Source: Sipunculus nudus (Eukaryota; Annelida; Sipuncula; Golfingiida; Sipunculidae). From it: a DNA stretch of 64,000 nucleotides. The translations under genes were made by a program, and so were the position numbers. The DNA lies in contig CM049312.1 of NCBI GenBank assembly GCA_026874595.1, positions 50,531,429 through 50,595,428 of the forward strand. Reading direction: 5' to 3'. The first letter of the stretch is position 1, and each line of letters begins with the position of its first letter. The notes beneath the pieces are model-generated. The model worked only from the letters and a program-made list of their open reading frames with translations. It was not told where the DNA came from and did no database searches. Below, in pieces: positions 1 through 11,578 of the stretch.

Positions 1-640
1 CAAAATTGATAGGGGTCTTCCACTCTTGGCAGGTGAACTATATGTGCAAGATGAAAGATCTGAGATGAATTGTTTGGCTGAAAATGCATCCACAATCTTT
101 TTAAAGAGGTTTCTTGTGACCTTGACCTTTGACCTCATGACCCCAAAATCAATTCGGGTCTTGCTTTTCCAATGGGTCAAATACAAGTCAAGTTTGAAAT
201 CCATACATCAATAAAAGAAGGAATTATCATCAAGAAACCAATTTTTTTGACAGATGGCTCCTGTGACCTTCACCTTTGACCTTGTGACCTCAAAATTGAT
301 AGGGTTCTTCCTCTCTTGGCAGGTGAACTATATGTGCAAGATGAAAGATATGAGATGAAATGTTTGGCTGAAAATGCATCCACAATCTTTTTAAAGATGT
401 CCTGTGACCCTGACCTTTGACCTCATGACCTCAAATCAATTCAGGTCTTGCTTTTCCAATGGGACATATACAAGTCAAGTTTGAAATCCATACATCAATA
501 AAAGTAGGATTTATCATCCAGAAACTAATTTTTGGACAGATGGCTCCTGTGGCCTTCACCTTTGACCTTGTGACCTCAAAACTGATAGGGGTCTTCCTTA
601 ATTGGCAGATGACTTACATGTGCAAGATGAAAGGTCTGAG
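1..640. repeat. About 288 bp tandem repeat, left array (two units, cut by window edge)
   Basis: Two units with a spacing of about 286 bp, each containing the blocks GACCTTTGACCTTGTGACC and GACCTTTGACCTCATGACC. It is the same family as the array at 7375-9520, and reads as identical or nearly so to 8479-9118. At about 640 the repeat stops abruptly and a different satellite starts. The short reading frames here have no coding features and are by-products of the repeat. Confidence 0.9.
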
Positions 641-649
641 AACGTGATC

Positions 650-3600
650 ACATTAGTATATATTAGGTCTGTGAGTTCTCACGCCCCCTCGATCTGTTAA
701 TTTATTCACGCACTAGTAGACTTTAGGTCTGTGAGTTCTCACGCTCCTTTGATCTGTTAATTTATTCAAACACAAGTAGATTTTAGGTCTGTGAGTTCTC
801 ACGCCCCCTGGATCTGTTCATTTATTCAAACACTAGTAGACTTTAGGTCTGCGAGTTCTCACGCTCCTTGGATCTGTTCATTTATTCAAGCACTAGTAGA
901 TCTTAGGTCTGTGAGTTCTCACTCTCCTTGGATCTGTTCATTTATTCAAACACTAGTAGATCTTAGGTCTGTGAGTTCTCACTCTCCTTGGATCTGTTCA
1001 TTTATCAAACACTAGTAGATCTTGGGTCTGTGAGTTCTCACGCTTCTTGGATCTGTTCATTTATCAAACACTAGTAGATCTGAGGTCTGTTAGTTCTCAC
1101 TCTCCTTGGATCTGTTCATTTATTCAAACACAAGTATATCTTAGGTCTGTGAGTTCTCACTCTCCTTTGATCTGTTCATTTATCAAACACTAGTAGATCT
1201 TAGGTCTGTGAGTTCTCACGCTTCTTGGATCTGTTCATTTATTCAATCTCTAGTAGATCTGAGGTCTGTGAGTATTCACTCTCCTTGGATCTGTTCATTT
1301 ATTCAAACACTAGTATATCTGAGGTCTGTGAGTTCTCACTCTCCTTGGATCTGTTCATTTATTCAAACTCTAGTAGACTTTAGATCTGTGAGTTCTCACT
1401 CTCCTTGGATCTGTTCATTTATCAAACACTAGTAGATCTGAGGTCTGTGAGTTCTCACTCTCCTTGGATCTGTTCATTTATCAAACACTAGTAGATCTTG
1501 GGTCTGTGAGTTCTCACTCTCCTTGGATCTGTTTATTTATTAAACACTAGTAGATCTGAGGTCTGTGAGTTCTCACTCTCCTTGGATCTGTTCATTTATC
1601 AAACACTAGTAGATCTTGGGTCTGTGAGTTCTCACGCTCCTTTGATCTGTTAATTTATTCAAACACTAGTAGATTTTAGGTCTGTGAGTTCTCACGCCCC
1701 CTGGATCTGTTCATTTATTCAAACACTAGTAGACTTTAGGTCTGCGAGTTCTCACGCTCCTTGGATCTGTTCATTTATTCAAGCACTAGTAGATCTTAGG
1801 TCTGTGAGTTCTCACTCTCCTTGGATCTGTTCATTTATTCAAACACTAGTAGATCTTAGGTCTGTGAGTTCTCACTCTCCTTGGATCTGTTCATTTATCA
1901 AACACTAGTAGATCTTGGGTCTGTGAGTTCTCACGCTTCTTGGATCTGTTCATTTATCAAACACTAGTAGATCTGAGGTCTGTGAGTTCTCACTCTCCTT
2001 GGATCTGTTCATTTATTCAAACACAAGTATATCTTAGGTCTGTGAGTTCTCACTCTCCTTTGATCTGTTCATTTATCAAACACTAGTAGATCTTAGGTCT
2101 GTGAGTTCTCACGCTTCTTGGATCTGTTCATTTATTCAAACTCTAGTAGATCTGAGGTCTGTGAGTATTCACTCTCCTTGGATCTGTTCATTTATTCAAA
2201 CACTAGTATATCTGAGGTCTGTGAGTTCTCACTCTCCTTGGATCTGTTCATTTATTCAAACTCTAGTAGACTTTAGATCTGTGAGTTCTCACTCTCCTTG
2301 GATCTGTTCATTTATCAAACACTAGTAGATCTGAGGTCTGTGAGTTCTCACTCTCCTTGGATCTGTTCATTTATCAAACACTAGTAGATCTTGGGTCTGT
2401 GAGTTCTCACTCTCCTTGGATCTGTTTATTTATTAAACACTAGTAGATCTGAGGTCTGTGAGTTCTCACTCTCCTTGGATCTGTTCATTTATCAAACACT
2501 AGTAGATCTTGGGTCTATGAGTTCTCACTCTCCTTGGATCTGTTCATTTATCAAACACTAGTAGATCTTTGGTCTGTGAGTTCTCACGCTTCTTGGATCT
2601 GTTCATTTATTCAAACTCTAGTAGATTTGAGGTCTGTGAGTTCTCACTCTCCTTGGATCTGTTCATTTATCAAACACTAGAAGATCTTGGGTCTGTGAGT
2701 TCTCACTCTACTTGGATCTGTTCATTTATCAAACACTAGTAGATCTTGGGTCTGTGAGTTCCCACGCTTCTTGGATCTGTTCATTTATTCAAACTCTAGT
2801 AGATCTGAGGTCTGTGAGTTCTCACTCTCCTTGGATCTGTTCATTTATCCAACACTAGTAGATCTTGGGTCTGTGAGTTCTCACTCTCCTTGGATCTGTT
2901 CATTTATCAAACACTAGTAGATCTTGGATCTGTGAGTTCTCACTCTCCTTGGATCTGTTCATTTATTCAAACTCTAGTAGATCTAAGGTCTGTGAGTTCT
3001 CACTCTCCTTGGATCTGTTCATTTATCAAACACTAGTAGATCTTGGGTCTGTGAGCTCTCACGCTTCTTGGATCTGTTCATTTATTCAAACTCTAGTAGA
3101 TCTGAGGTCTGTGAGTTCTCACTCTCCTTGGATCTGTTCATTTATTCAAACACTAGTAGATCTGAAGTCTGTGAGTTCTCACTCTCCTTGGATCTGTTCA
3201 TTTATTCAAACTCTAGTAGACTTTAGATCTGTGAGTCCTCACGCTCCTTGGATCTGTTCATTTATTCAATCTCTAGTAGATCTGAGGTCTGTGAGTTCTC
3301 GATCTCCTTGCATCTGTTCATTTATTCAAACACTAGTAGATCTGAGGTCTGTGAGTTCTCACTCTCCTTGGATCTGTTCATTTTTTCAAACTCTAGTAGA
3401 CTTAAGGTCTGTGAGTTCTCACGCCCCCTGGATCTGTTAATTTATTCAAACACTAGTAGACTTAGGTCTGCGAGTTCTCACTCACCTTGGATCTGTTCAT
3501 TTATTCAAGCACTAGTAGATCTTAGGTCTGTGAGTTCTCACTCTCCTTGGATCTGTTCATTTATTCAAACACTAGTAGATCTGAGGTCTGTGAGTTCTCA

Positions 3601-4640
3601 CTCTCCTTGGATCTGTTCATTTATTCAAACTCTAGTAGATCTAAGGTCTGTGAGATCTCACTCTCCTTGGATCTGTTCATTTATCAAACACTAGTAGATC
3701 TTGGGTCTGTGAGTTCTCGCGCTTCTTGGATCTGTTCATTTATTCAAACTCTAGTAGATCTGAGGTCTGTGAGTTCTCACTCTCCTTGGATCTGTTCATT
3801 TATTCAAACACTAGTAGATCTGAAGTCTGTGAGTTCTCACTCTCCTTGGATCTGTTCATTTATTCAAACTCTAGTAGACTTTAGATCTGTGAGTTGTCAC
3901 GCTCCTTGGATCTGTTCATTTATTCAATCTCTAGTAGATCTGAGGTCTGTGAGTTCTCGATATCCTTGCATCTGTTCATTTATTCAAACACTAGTAGATC
4001 TGAGGTCTGTGAGTTCTCATTCTCCTTGGATCTGTTCATTTATTCAAACTCTAGTAGACTTTAGGTCTGTGAGTTCTCACGCCCCCTGGATCTGTTAATT
4101 TATTCAAACACTAGTAGACTTAGGTCTGCGAGTTCTCACTCACCTTGGATCTGTTCATTTATTCAAGCACTAGTAGATCTTAGGTCTGTGAGTTCTCACT
4201 CTCCTTGGATCTGTTCATTTATACAAACACTAGTAGATCTTAGGTCTGTGAGTTCTCACTCTCCTTGGATCTGTTAATTTATTCAAACACTAGTAGATCT
4301 TAGGTCTGTGAGTTCTCACGCTTCTTGGATCTGTTCATTTATTCAAACTCTAGTAGATCTTAGGTCTGTGATTTCTCACGCTCCTTGGATCTGTTCATTT
4401 ATTCAAACTCTAGTAGATCTGAGGTCTCCGAGTTCTCACTCTCCTTGGATCTGTTCATTTATTCAAACACTAGTAGATCTGAGGTCTGTGAGTTCTCACT
4501 CTCCTTGGATCTGTTCATTTATTCAAATTCTAGTAGACTTTAGGTCTGTGAGTTCTCACGCCTCGTAGATCTGCTCATTTATTCAGACACTGGTAGATGT
4601 TAAGTCTGTCAGTTCTCAAGCTCCATGGATCTGCCCAGAA
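650..4640. repeat. About 60 bp satellite array (about 67 units)
   Basis: Units of 58-60 bp contain GGTCTGTGAGTTCTCAC, then TTGGATCTGTTCATTTATTC, then CACTAGTAGATCT. Many units lack one base (TTTATCAAAC rather than TTTATTCAAAC), so reading frames break and restart. Higher-order structure is visible. The stretch starting near 791 recurs near 1684 (offset 893 bp, 15 units), and the stretch starting near 2953 recurs near 3611 (offset 658 bp, 11 units). The array probably lies downstream of beta-lactamase-like exon 4 within that gene or beyond its end. Open frames of up to 183 codons are artefacts of a period divisible by three. Confidence 0.95.
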
Positions 4641-5472
4641 TTAAACGTCCTGTACAACAAGCGTTCCTCAAATCCGTCTTCACCAAGCTGTCCAGCCCCG
4701 ACTTGACGTTCTGTGCACCCGATACCCTATAATCGCTACAGGTACTATGACAATGAGAACAAACTGCGTGTATTCCTTATCAGGCAGCTGTGTATGCATG
4801 TTGCTTGCACAACAGCTAGCTGTGGAAGTGAAAGTACGATACTATCGTGGCTACTTTTATAATCAACAGGTATAACGATACTATCGTGGCTACGTTTAGG
4901 GCAATGATAGCACATGCTTTGTCAGAAACAGGATTTCAAGCCTCTTGTGTTATGGGGAACACCGTGCAAAATTAAAAAAAAAAATAACTACTAAGGTACA
5001 GTACGGTAGATTCAATCACTCATTAGATATTGTTCACACAGAAGCAAGCTGCAGTATTTTCTTTAAAATCGGTCCTTAGACGCAGGTTCACAGCAAAGCC
5101 TCCTTTTGCGTAGGGCATGGTTTAATTTGAGTGGTATGATTTTTTTGGATGAATAAGATGTACGTTGTCGATAGCATGGGTGATAATATATAGTAAGAAG
5201 GCTGTTATTTGTTTATCAGTGCACTGACGGGCCATTTGCATTGTTTAAGCGGTTAAGGAAGGGTCAGGTGATTCTGAAAATGATTGTAAATTTCTCCACG
5301 AAAACTTCCAATGTCAGAGGTTTATATATATTTTAAGTAATGAAGGTCAAAGAACATTTCAGCAATAAGAAAAATCAGTAAATTATTCTCGAAGCTGATG
5401 GCATAGTTCAAGTAAATAAAACTGGAGGTAAAACATAATTGAGAGGTGATGAGCAGTGAGGGTTAAAAAGTT
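4641..5472. other. No gene seen
   Basis: Non-repetitive, moderately AT-rich sequence between two satellites. I translated the minus strand looking for the missing C-terminal exons of the beta-lactamase-like gene and found nothing convincing. A short repeated phrase (ACGATACTATCGTGGCTAC) occurs twice near 4840-4890. Confidence 0.5.
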
Positions 5473-6271
5473 GTGTGAGGCCAGACAGGCCACAGATAAA
5501 ACACTTGTGTGAGGCCAGACAGGCCACAGATAAAACACTGTTGTGTGAGGCCAGACAAACCACAGATAAAACACTATTGTGTGAGGCCAGACAGGCCATA
5601 GATGAAACACTGTTGTGTGAGGCCAGACAGGCCATAGATGAAACACTGTTGTGTGAGGCCAGTCAGGCCATAGATAAAACACTATTGTGTGAGGCCAGAC
5701 AGGCCACAGATAAAACACTTGTGTGAGGCAAGACAGGCCACAGATAAAACACTGTTGTGTGAGGCCAGACAAACCACAGATAAAACACTATTGTGTGAGG
5801 CCGGACAGGCCATAGATGAAACACTGTTGTGTGAGGCCAGACAGGCCATAGATAAAACACTATTGTGTGAGGCCAGACAGGCCATAGATAAAACACTATT
5901 GTGTGAGGCCAGACAGGCCATAGATAAAACACTATTGTGTGAGGCCAGACAGGCCATAGATAAAACACTATTGTGTGAGGCCAGACAGGCCACAGATAAA
6001 ACACTATTGTGTGAGGCCAGACAGGCCACAGATAAAACACTGTTGTGTGAGGTGAGGCCAGACAGGCCACAGATAAAACACTGTTGTGTGAGGTGAGGCC
6101 AGACAGGCCACAGATAAAACACTGTTGTGTGAGGCCAGACAGGCCACAGATAAAACACTAAATATTGTGTGCAGACAGGCCACAGATAAAATACTGTTGT
6201 GTGAGGCCAGACAGGCCACAGATAAAACACTGTTGTGTGAGGCCAGACAGGCCATTGATAAAACACTGTTG
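5473..6271. repeat. 36 bp minisatellite (about 22 units)
   Basis: The unit is GTGTGAGGCCAGACAGGCC followed by a CACAGATAAAACACTGTT-like tail, 36 bp in total. Occasional 34 bp units and a GTGAGGTGAGG expansion occur near 6049-6095. The period is divisible by three, so both strands carry open frames of up to 194 codons. These have no coding character. Confidence 0.95.
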
Positions 6272-6494
6272 GTACTGGAGTTTTTTCTGGTTAGTAGAGG
6301 GAAAATTGGAGAGTGTTATCGCTATGGAAAGGAATGGAAGTTAGAGAGTCTTGAATTGTTTGTCGGTAACTGATCGCTTATGTTGTTGGTTCACTAGATT
6401 TGTGGGACGTTGATCAAGAAATAAATATAACTAAAAAAACGTATTTAATTTACATAGCTCTTTTATCCATAACTTATTTATTGATTGTATTTAT

Positions 6495-6680
6495 TATAAT
6501 AAATAACTTTTCGCGGCACTCTCCATGGCTTAGATGATGGCGTTCAGTAGTCTGTAGGAAACCGGAGAATCCGAAGAAAACCACCGGTAATGGACACACA
6601 GCTACAAGCCACGCCGGGAACCGAACTAGGGGTCGCCAGCGGAGAGAGCCGAGCGTTTTACACCTCGACTGTCCAGGCCC
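6495..6680 (-). mobile_element. tRNA-derived SINE, copy 1
   Basis: Read on the minus strand, this starts GGGCCTGGACAG and carries a polymerase III box B-like GGTTCGGTTCC (plus coordinates 6617-6626). It then passes through a TCTCCGGTTTCCT core into CATGGAGAGTGC and an AT-rich tail. The whole arrangement matches the plus-strand copy at 59671-59895, which identifies both as members of one dispersed SINE family. The copy is diverged and probably old. Confidence 0.75.
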
Positions 6681-7016
6681 TTATAACCTTTGTTACCGTT
6701 GATCCTGGCCAGAGCGGCAGAATTCGGGAATATATGTCACTGAGTAATTTTTGTGACAGAGAAATACCTTTCTAAGACCTATGTGCAAAAAGTTTTACCA
6801 AGAATGCAAATTGAAAGAGAGTGTGACAGTTGGTAAGAAATTTCCCCATAAATCGTCCTATCTTGAAATTTTTAAAATTGGTTTTTATTCCCACTTCCCA
6901 ATTAAATTGTTCCTACTTTCCTGGATAATCTGATTTGGTCACACTTTTTACATTAACACTCTCATTTGAATAAACACTGCATCACATGCTAGAGTGGGAT
7001 AGGGTTTTGAAATTAC

Positions 7017-7114
7017 CTTCTCCGTCAGAAATTCCCGAGCAGGTTTCTCCATGATGTCAGAAAGCACTTGTTCCAAAACTGTGTATCCAGTCGGGCTGTA
7101 CACTTGAAAAGTGC
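7017..7114 (-). CDS. Beta-lactamase-like protein, exon 4
   Basis: Exon of 98 bp on the minus strand with a perfect acceptor (AAAG before 7114) and donor (GTAATT after 7017). It enters in phase 1 and leaves in phase 0, which fits exon 3 exactly: the split glycine codon restores EPG-TFQVYS. It encodes residues 175-206 of the reconstructed protein. YSPTGYTVLEQVLSDI matches the family pattern in which a catalytic tyrosine opens a YxN or YSGG motif before GYTVLQQLLEDV. Here Tyr179 is kept but the third position is proline (Pro181). The next exon, expected to encode VFDPLGM-like sequence, was not found and may lie beyond the left edge. Confidence 0.85.
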
Positions 7115-7374
7115 CTTTATCAGAAGAACAGAAATTACAATGAAACTACACCGTTTCCTTGTTTTCATAAATTACAGTGCATAAAAAAGCATGATTTAAT
7201 TAGTACAGTTATTTGTGAAATGCAAAATCTGCAGATTACAAAATGTAAACTAGACATTTCTTGGCACCGCAGGTGCCAGAGTATCCCCAGACATAGTAGG
7301 CCCCCTCTTTATAAATAGACCCCCATTTTTAGCAGCATATACTGACACTTGACATATTTATTGTTTCTTCCATC
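7115..7374. other. Intron sequence with small hairpins
   Basis: Part of the intron between beta-lactamase-like exons 3 and 4. It contains a GGCACC-GCA-GGTGCC hairpin near 7263-7277, followed by AGTATCCCCAGACA, a phrase shared with the hairpins near 10120 and 42867. No gene is seen. Confidence 0.5.
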
Positions 7375-9520
7375 TTAGAATCCACAATCTTGTTGAAGAT
7401 GTTGGTCCTGTGACCTTGATCTTTTTAAAGATGTGTCCTGTGACCTTGACCTTTGACCTCATGACCCCAAAATCAATTCTGGTCTTGCTTTTCCAATGGG
7501 ACATATACAAGTCAAGTTTGAAATCCATACATCAATAAAAGCAGATATTATCATCCAGAAACTAATTTTTGGACAGATGGCTCCTGTGACCTTCACCTTT
7601 GACCTTGTGACCTCAAAATTGATAGGGGTCTTCCACTCTTGGCAGGTGAACTATATGTGCAAGATAAAAGATCTGAGATGAATTGTTTGGCTGAAAATGC
7701 ATCCACAATCTTTTTAAAGAGGTTTCCTGTGACCTTGACCTTTGACCTCATGACCCCAAAATCAATTCAGGTCTTGCTTTTCCAATGGGTCAAATTCAAG
7801 TCAAGTTTGAAATCCATACATCAGTAAAAGAAGGAATTATCATCCAGAAACTAATTTTTGGACAGATGGCTCCTGTGACCTTCACTTTTGACCTTGTGAC
7901 CTCAACATTGATAGGGTTCTTCCACTCTTGGCAGGTGAACTATATGTGCAAAATGAAAGATCTGAGATGAATTGTTTGGCTGAAAATGCATCCACAATCT
8001 TTTTAAAGATGTTTCCTGTGACCTTGACCTTTGACCTCATGTTCCCAAAATCAATTCAGGTCTTGCTTTTCCAATGGGTCAAATACAAGTCAAGTTTGAA
8101 ATAAATACATCAATAAGGAAGGAATTATCATCCGGAAACTAATTTTTGGACAGATGGCTCCTGTGACCTTCACCTTTGACCTTGTGACCTCAAAATTGAT
8201 AGGGTTCTTCCTCTCTTGGCAGGTGAACTATATGTGCAAGATGAAAGATCTGAGATGAAATGTTTGGCTGAAAATGCATCCACATCTTTTTAAAGAGGTG
8301 TCCTGTTACCTTGACCTTTGACCTCATGACCTCAAAATCAATTCAGGTCTTGCTTTTCCAATGGGATATATATAAGTCAAGTTTGAAATCAATACATCAA
8401 TAAAGGCAGAAATTATCATCCAGAAACTAATTTTTGGACAGATGGCTCCTGTGACCTTCACCTTTGACCTTGTGACCTCAAAATTGATAGGGGTCTTCCA
8501 CTCTTGGCAGGTGAACTATATGTGCAAGATGAAAGATCTGAGATGAATTGTTTGGCTGAAAATGCATCCACAATCTTTTTAAAGAGGTTTCTTGTGACCT
8601 TGACCTTTGACCTCATGACCCCAAAATCAATTCGGGTCTTGCTTTTCCAATGGGTCAAATACAAGTCAAGTTTGAAATCCATACATCAATAAAAGAAGGA
8701 ATTATCATCAAGAAACCAATTTTTTTGACAGATGGCTCCTGTGACCTTCACCTTTGACCTTGTGACCTCAAAATTGATAGGGTTCTTCCTCTCTTGGCAG
8801 GTGAACTATATGTGCAAGATGAAAGATATGAGATGAAATGTTTGGCTGAAAATGCATCCACAATCTTTTTAAAGATGTCCTGTGACCCTGACCTTTGACC
8901 TCATGACCTCAAATCAATTCAGGTCTTGCTTTTCCAATGGGACATATACAAGTCAAGTTTGAAATCCATACATCAATAAAAGTAGGATTTATCATCCAGA
9001 AACTAATTTTTGGACAGATGGCTCCTGTGGCCTTCACCTTTGACCTTGTGACCTCAAAACTGATAGGGGTCTTCCTTAATTGGCAGATGACTTACATGTG
9101 CAAGATGAAAGGTCTGAGATGAAATGTTTGGCTGAAAATGCATCCACAATCTTATTAAAGATGTGTCCTGTGACCTTGACCTTTGACCTCATGACCCCTA
9201 AAATAAATTGGAGTCTTGTTTTTTTCAATGGGACATATATAAGTCAAGTTTGAAATCAATACATCAATAAAAGCAGGAATTATCATCCAGAAACTAATTT
9301 TTGGACAGATAGCTCCTGTGGCCTTGACCTTTGACCTTGTGACCTCAAAATTTATATGGATCATCCACTATTGGCAAGTGAGCTATATATTCAGATGGAA
9401 GACCTAGGATGAAAGTTTGGCTTAAAATGCATCCACAGTATCTTTTAAAAAGCCAGTCCAGTGACCTTGACCTTTGACCTCATGACCCTAGAACCTGTAG
9501 GGTTCTTACTTTAGTGGTGG
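7375..9520. repeat. About 288 bp tandem repeat, main array (about 7 units)
   Basis: The phrase CAGATGGCTCCTGTG recurs at about 7576, 7863, 8152, 8440, 8730, 9015 and 9305, spacing 285-290 bp. Each unit is itself two related halves of about 144 bp, each built on GACCTTTGACCT. Divergence rises towards the right end, as expected at an array margin. It lies inside the intron between beta-lactamase-like exons 3 and 4. Open frames of about 62 codons recur with the repeat and are not genes. Confidence 0.95.
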
Positions 9521-10153
9521 GCCATACATAAGTCATGTTTGAAATCCATATGGCTATCAACACTGGAGATATCATCAGAGGTGTGTGATTTTCACCATAT
9601 ATGGCAATATTTAAGGTCAAGGCCACTATCATAGGAAAGGTCATGACCCCAATTTAAATAAACATCATCCCATAACCCATACCTATGTATATGCATAATA
9701 TAAAAGAAATCTGTCCATTAGTTTTTGACTTATAATGCTTACAGTACTGTAAGGTGGCAATTTTGGGGGTATTAAACGGCACGAAAACAAGTAAAGAATA
9801 ATAGGTGGCGCCACAAGTTTCTGGAACATGACAACCCTATCCATGATCTTCCATCAACTTGATTTTGGGATAAATCCATGCAAGATTTCTTGAGATATTA
9901 AAGAATTTGTGTGATTTTCCCCAAAATTGGACCTGTTCAAGGTCAAGGACACTCTCCTAGTAAAGGTCATGACCTCATTTAAATAGGCGTCGTCCTCTCA
10001 CCCATATCTATACATATACCAAGTTTGGTAAAGTTCCGTGAAATATTTTTTGGGTTATCGCGCCAACAAGATTTATATGCGGCGGCGGCGGCGGCGGCGG
10101 CGGCGGGACCGGTATGAAAACATAGTATCCCCCGACTTTGTCTGGGGATACAA
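9521..10153. mobile_element. Diverged tail of the tandem-core element, ending in (CGG)n and a hairpin
   Basis: Diverged AGGTCAAGG-rich sequence continues from the array. It passes a GGTGGCGCCAC motif near 9804 and a (CGG)n microsatellite at about 10079-10106. It ends in a hairpin at about 10117-10153 (GTATCCCCCGAC, short loop, TCTGGGGATAC). The same combination of a GTATCC hairpin, a CGG/CCG-rich stretch and a tandem core is seen in opposite orientation at 47229. I infer a non-autonomous element with a hairpin end. The element class is not proven. Confidence 0.5.
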
Positions 10154-11578
10154 TTACAGACATTAACATTACAAGCTGGAATTAATGGGGTACCTGACAT
10201 TATGTCTTCATAATCAATTACGGTAACAAAGTTTATGCATCTCATCGCCATCTTGTGTTCATCAAGTGAAACATATAACAATCAAGCAGGTTAATTTGTT
10301 TGTTTATCCTAATATACTGGTATATGAATAGCAGTGACCTAAATATTATTTAAATTGGCGTTTAGCCGAAGTGAGTGACACTTAAGCATATATACCATTC
10401 AAAGTTTGTATACTAGATGGCGCTGAGAAGCAAAAGCGGTATTACCGTAAATAAAGGTATACCAAGGTAGCCATTTTGTAAAGTACAGGTATATCCCACC
10501 CATCTACCCGCTGCTGACAGTATTTCAAAATAACACGATTCTGTGTGACTTCATGTACCTCTCAATATCTATCGATTTGAAACTACGTCACCTGGCCTCC
10601 CCGAGTATTTTTTTAACTTAGCCAATACACTTAAACATGGTCGATATACTTTAAATATAATCAATATTCTTTAAAAATTTGAGATGTTTAAAAAATAATA
10701 TGTTTCGCCGTATTATTATAATTTTCAAGATATTACATAAAATAATACATAAAAATCTTCAGTGGAATAAGTTACTTTGCAGGCAGATAATAACCCTTAA
10801 AACCACTCAGATTCTCGTTCTTTGGTCATGACTTTATGCAGCAGCTAAGTTAAATCATCCAGGAGGATTAGGTATTCAGCGATTGGTTTAATTAGTGTTT
10901 TCCCCATCCTTTTGTTTAAAATGTAGGTCTCTTCAGTGTCCTTTGAGGACATCTTAAAGAAGAAGGTGTTACGATTAAACTGGTGTCCATCCCCATTTTC
11001 TTTCTTACTTTTTTTTATGCATAGGGTTCTTACATTAATATTCATTGCATGTATACGATTAACAGTTGAAGAGTTGTGAAATATCGGAAAGCGTTAGGAT
11101 TTGGAGCAACTGCTTTCATCAGTAGTCTGTTTCAATATTTATCTTAACCCTATACAGCAATTTATGGTAATGACGTTATCAGTTTTAATTATTACATAAT
11201 TGGATCCAAGTCATGCCTTCCCTCGGACCCCTTTTGTAAGGTACGGAATAATGACATAACCAGTGATTCTGTGTGAATCTTCTGCATCCTCTGAACCCTT
11301 CAGTAAATCTTTGTAGATGTTATCCCTTAATTTGTACTTCCTGTGATTTTCAATAAATACATGAAGTCCCTGAGTAAATTATGAATTTCACGTATTTACT
11401 GAAAGTTTCAGGAAATACACGTATTTGCTGATTTTCCACATTCACTGTAACATAAGTGCTGTCCCCTATTGGTAAAAGTGTGTATAACAGCTAGTTCCAG
11501 AGCAGAAATATCCCCCCCCCCCCCCGCCCACCGGTGAAATAAAGTAACATCATTTGATTTATGTTAGAGATGAATATA
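10154..11578. other. Intron sequence, no gene seen
   Basis: AT-rich sequence within the intron between beta-lactamase-like exons 3 and 4. A poly-C run lies near 11511-11525. No reading frame with recognisable protein character is seen on either strand. Confidence 0.5.

Noticed and set aside
791-4568. Recurrent SSHSPWICSFIQTLVDLRSV peptides as a protein family
   Set aside because: Pure satellite translation; the frames restart from GTG codons and break at each one-base deletion in the unit.
5473-6271. CRISPR array
   Set aside because: The units are directly contiguous without unique spacers and the genome is eukaryotic; it is a minisatellite.
9979-10281. Frame with a poly-alanine stretch
   Set aside because: The alanines are the translated (CGG)n microsatellite; no other coding feature.
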